Shown: piece after piece, positions 63,887 through 64,000 of the stretch | Layout: every line of letters starts with the position of its first letter | Numbering within the stretch: the stretch's first letter is position 1 | NCBI GenBank assembly: GCA_022841625.1 | Contig: JALHRD010000012.1 | Location: 84,606-148,605 of the forward strand | Source: Xanthobacteraceae bacterium | GTDB taxonomy: Bacteria > Pseudomonadota > Alphaproteobacteria > Rhizobiales > Xanthobacteraceae | Reading direction: 5' to 3' | Length of the DNA: 64,000 bases | Made by a program: the position numbers and the translations under genes | Notes under the pieces: model-generated | What the model saw: the letters and a program-made list of their open reading frames with translations, nothing else | What the model was told of the DNA's origin: nothing | The model's database searches: none

Positions 63887-64000
63887 GCCGTGTTGACGGT
63901 TTTTGACAGATGAATCGAGTTTTGATTCAAGACTGCCTTTCTGAAGGAGGCAGCATTGAGTCGGGGCGATCTAACGGACTTGCAATGGAGCATTTTCGAT
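63887..64000 (+). mobile_element. Left end of an IS5-type insertion sequence (truncated by window end)
   Basis: Directly behind the tadC stop stands a sequence beginning ggccgtgttgacggtt, which may be the terminal inverted repeat. A short hairpin follows (gaatc/gattc), then an AGGAGG ribosome site and a transposase start. The exact left border and target duplication cannot be fixed because the other end is outside. Confidence 0.6.
63956..64000 (+). CDS. IS5-family transposase, N-terminal 15 codons
   Basis: From a TTG start at 63956 with AGGAGG five bases upstream, the frame reads LSRGDLTDLQWSIFD. This is the standard N-terminus (MSRGDLTDxQW...) of IS5-family transposases of rhizobia. The rest of the gene lies beyond the window, so whether it is intact is unknown. 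Confidence 0.75.
   Translation, partial: MSRGDLTDLQWSIFD

Noticed and set aside
1..64000. CRISPR array or rRNA operon
   Set aside because: No regularly spaced direct repeats and no conserved rRNA stretches were seen.

Overview
The window reads as the chromosome of a free-living alphaproteobacterium of the Hyphomicrobiales (Bradyrhizobiaceae/Xanthobacteraceae-like). The evidence is a high-GC coding style, several TctC/Bug-type solute-binding genes, an alphaproteobacterial DivL-type kinase, an LplT-PlsC-acyl-ACP-synthetase fusion, and housekeeping blocks in a gene order I recall from rhizobia. No rRNA, tRNA or CRISPR array was recognised.

Layout. 0-22 kb: end of sppA, ihfB and lapA, then trpF-trpB-(small membrane ORF)-trpA-accD-folC. 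Facing them is a minus-strand series read divL, tsaE-amgK fusion, murU, addB, addA, trxA. The series is interrupted at 16.5-18.8 kb by a Bug protein and an FMN alpha-hydroxy-acid oxidase. 22-28.8 kb: a catabolic/accessory zone with two Bug proteins, an HpcH/HpaI aldolase, a LigJ-like hydratase, an extradiol-dioxygenase-like protein, an Rrf2 regulator, and an unusual protein that joins two beta-rich repeats to a caspase-like His/Cys domain. 28.8-38.3 kb: dut-coaBC, ubiE-ubiB and mutM, with an inserted amidase/Bug/exported-protein group. CoaBC carries an N-terminal ribbon-helix-helix (antitoxin-like) extension.

38.3-41.6 kb is a small accessory island just after mutM. It holds palindromic intergenic repeats, a GIY-YIG-like protein, a Lys-rich miniprotein, an unknown protein coupled to a DUF4062/TIR-like protein, and what looks like an integrase C-terminal remnant at the right edge. 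It is the best candidate here for an undescribed, possibly defence-related, module. 41.6-56 kb: alpha/beta hydrolases, enoyl-CoA hydratase, MoeB/ThiF, patatin, a second FMN oxidase, the 1136-residue Aas-like fusion, a site-2 protease, a degenerate M24 protein, and an operon of a CMD-family protein, a nitrilase and (a little further on) an alpha/beta hydrolase. 56.4-63.9 kb: a tad/cpa pilus operon (cpaB, cpaC, lipoprotein, cpaE, cpaF, tadB, tadC), followed at the window end by the start of an IS5-type transposase immediately after tadC.

Working links: AmgK and MurU would form a cell-wall sugar recycling branch. AddA and AddB form the recombination nuclease. DivL, by family knowledge, acts through CckA to CtrA, and a near-consensus CtrA half-site pair lies upstream of the pilus operon. 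The dioxygenase-like, LigJ-like and aldolase genes could be parts of an aromatic meta-cleavage route. All identifications come from reading the sequence without database searches.
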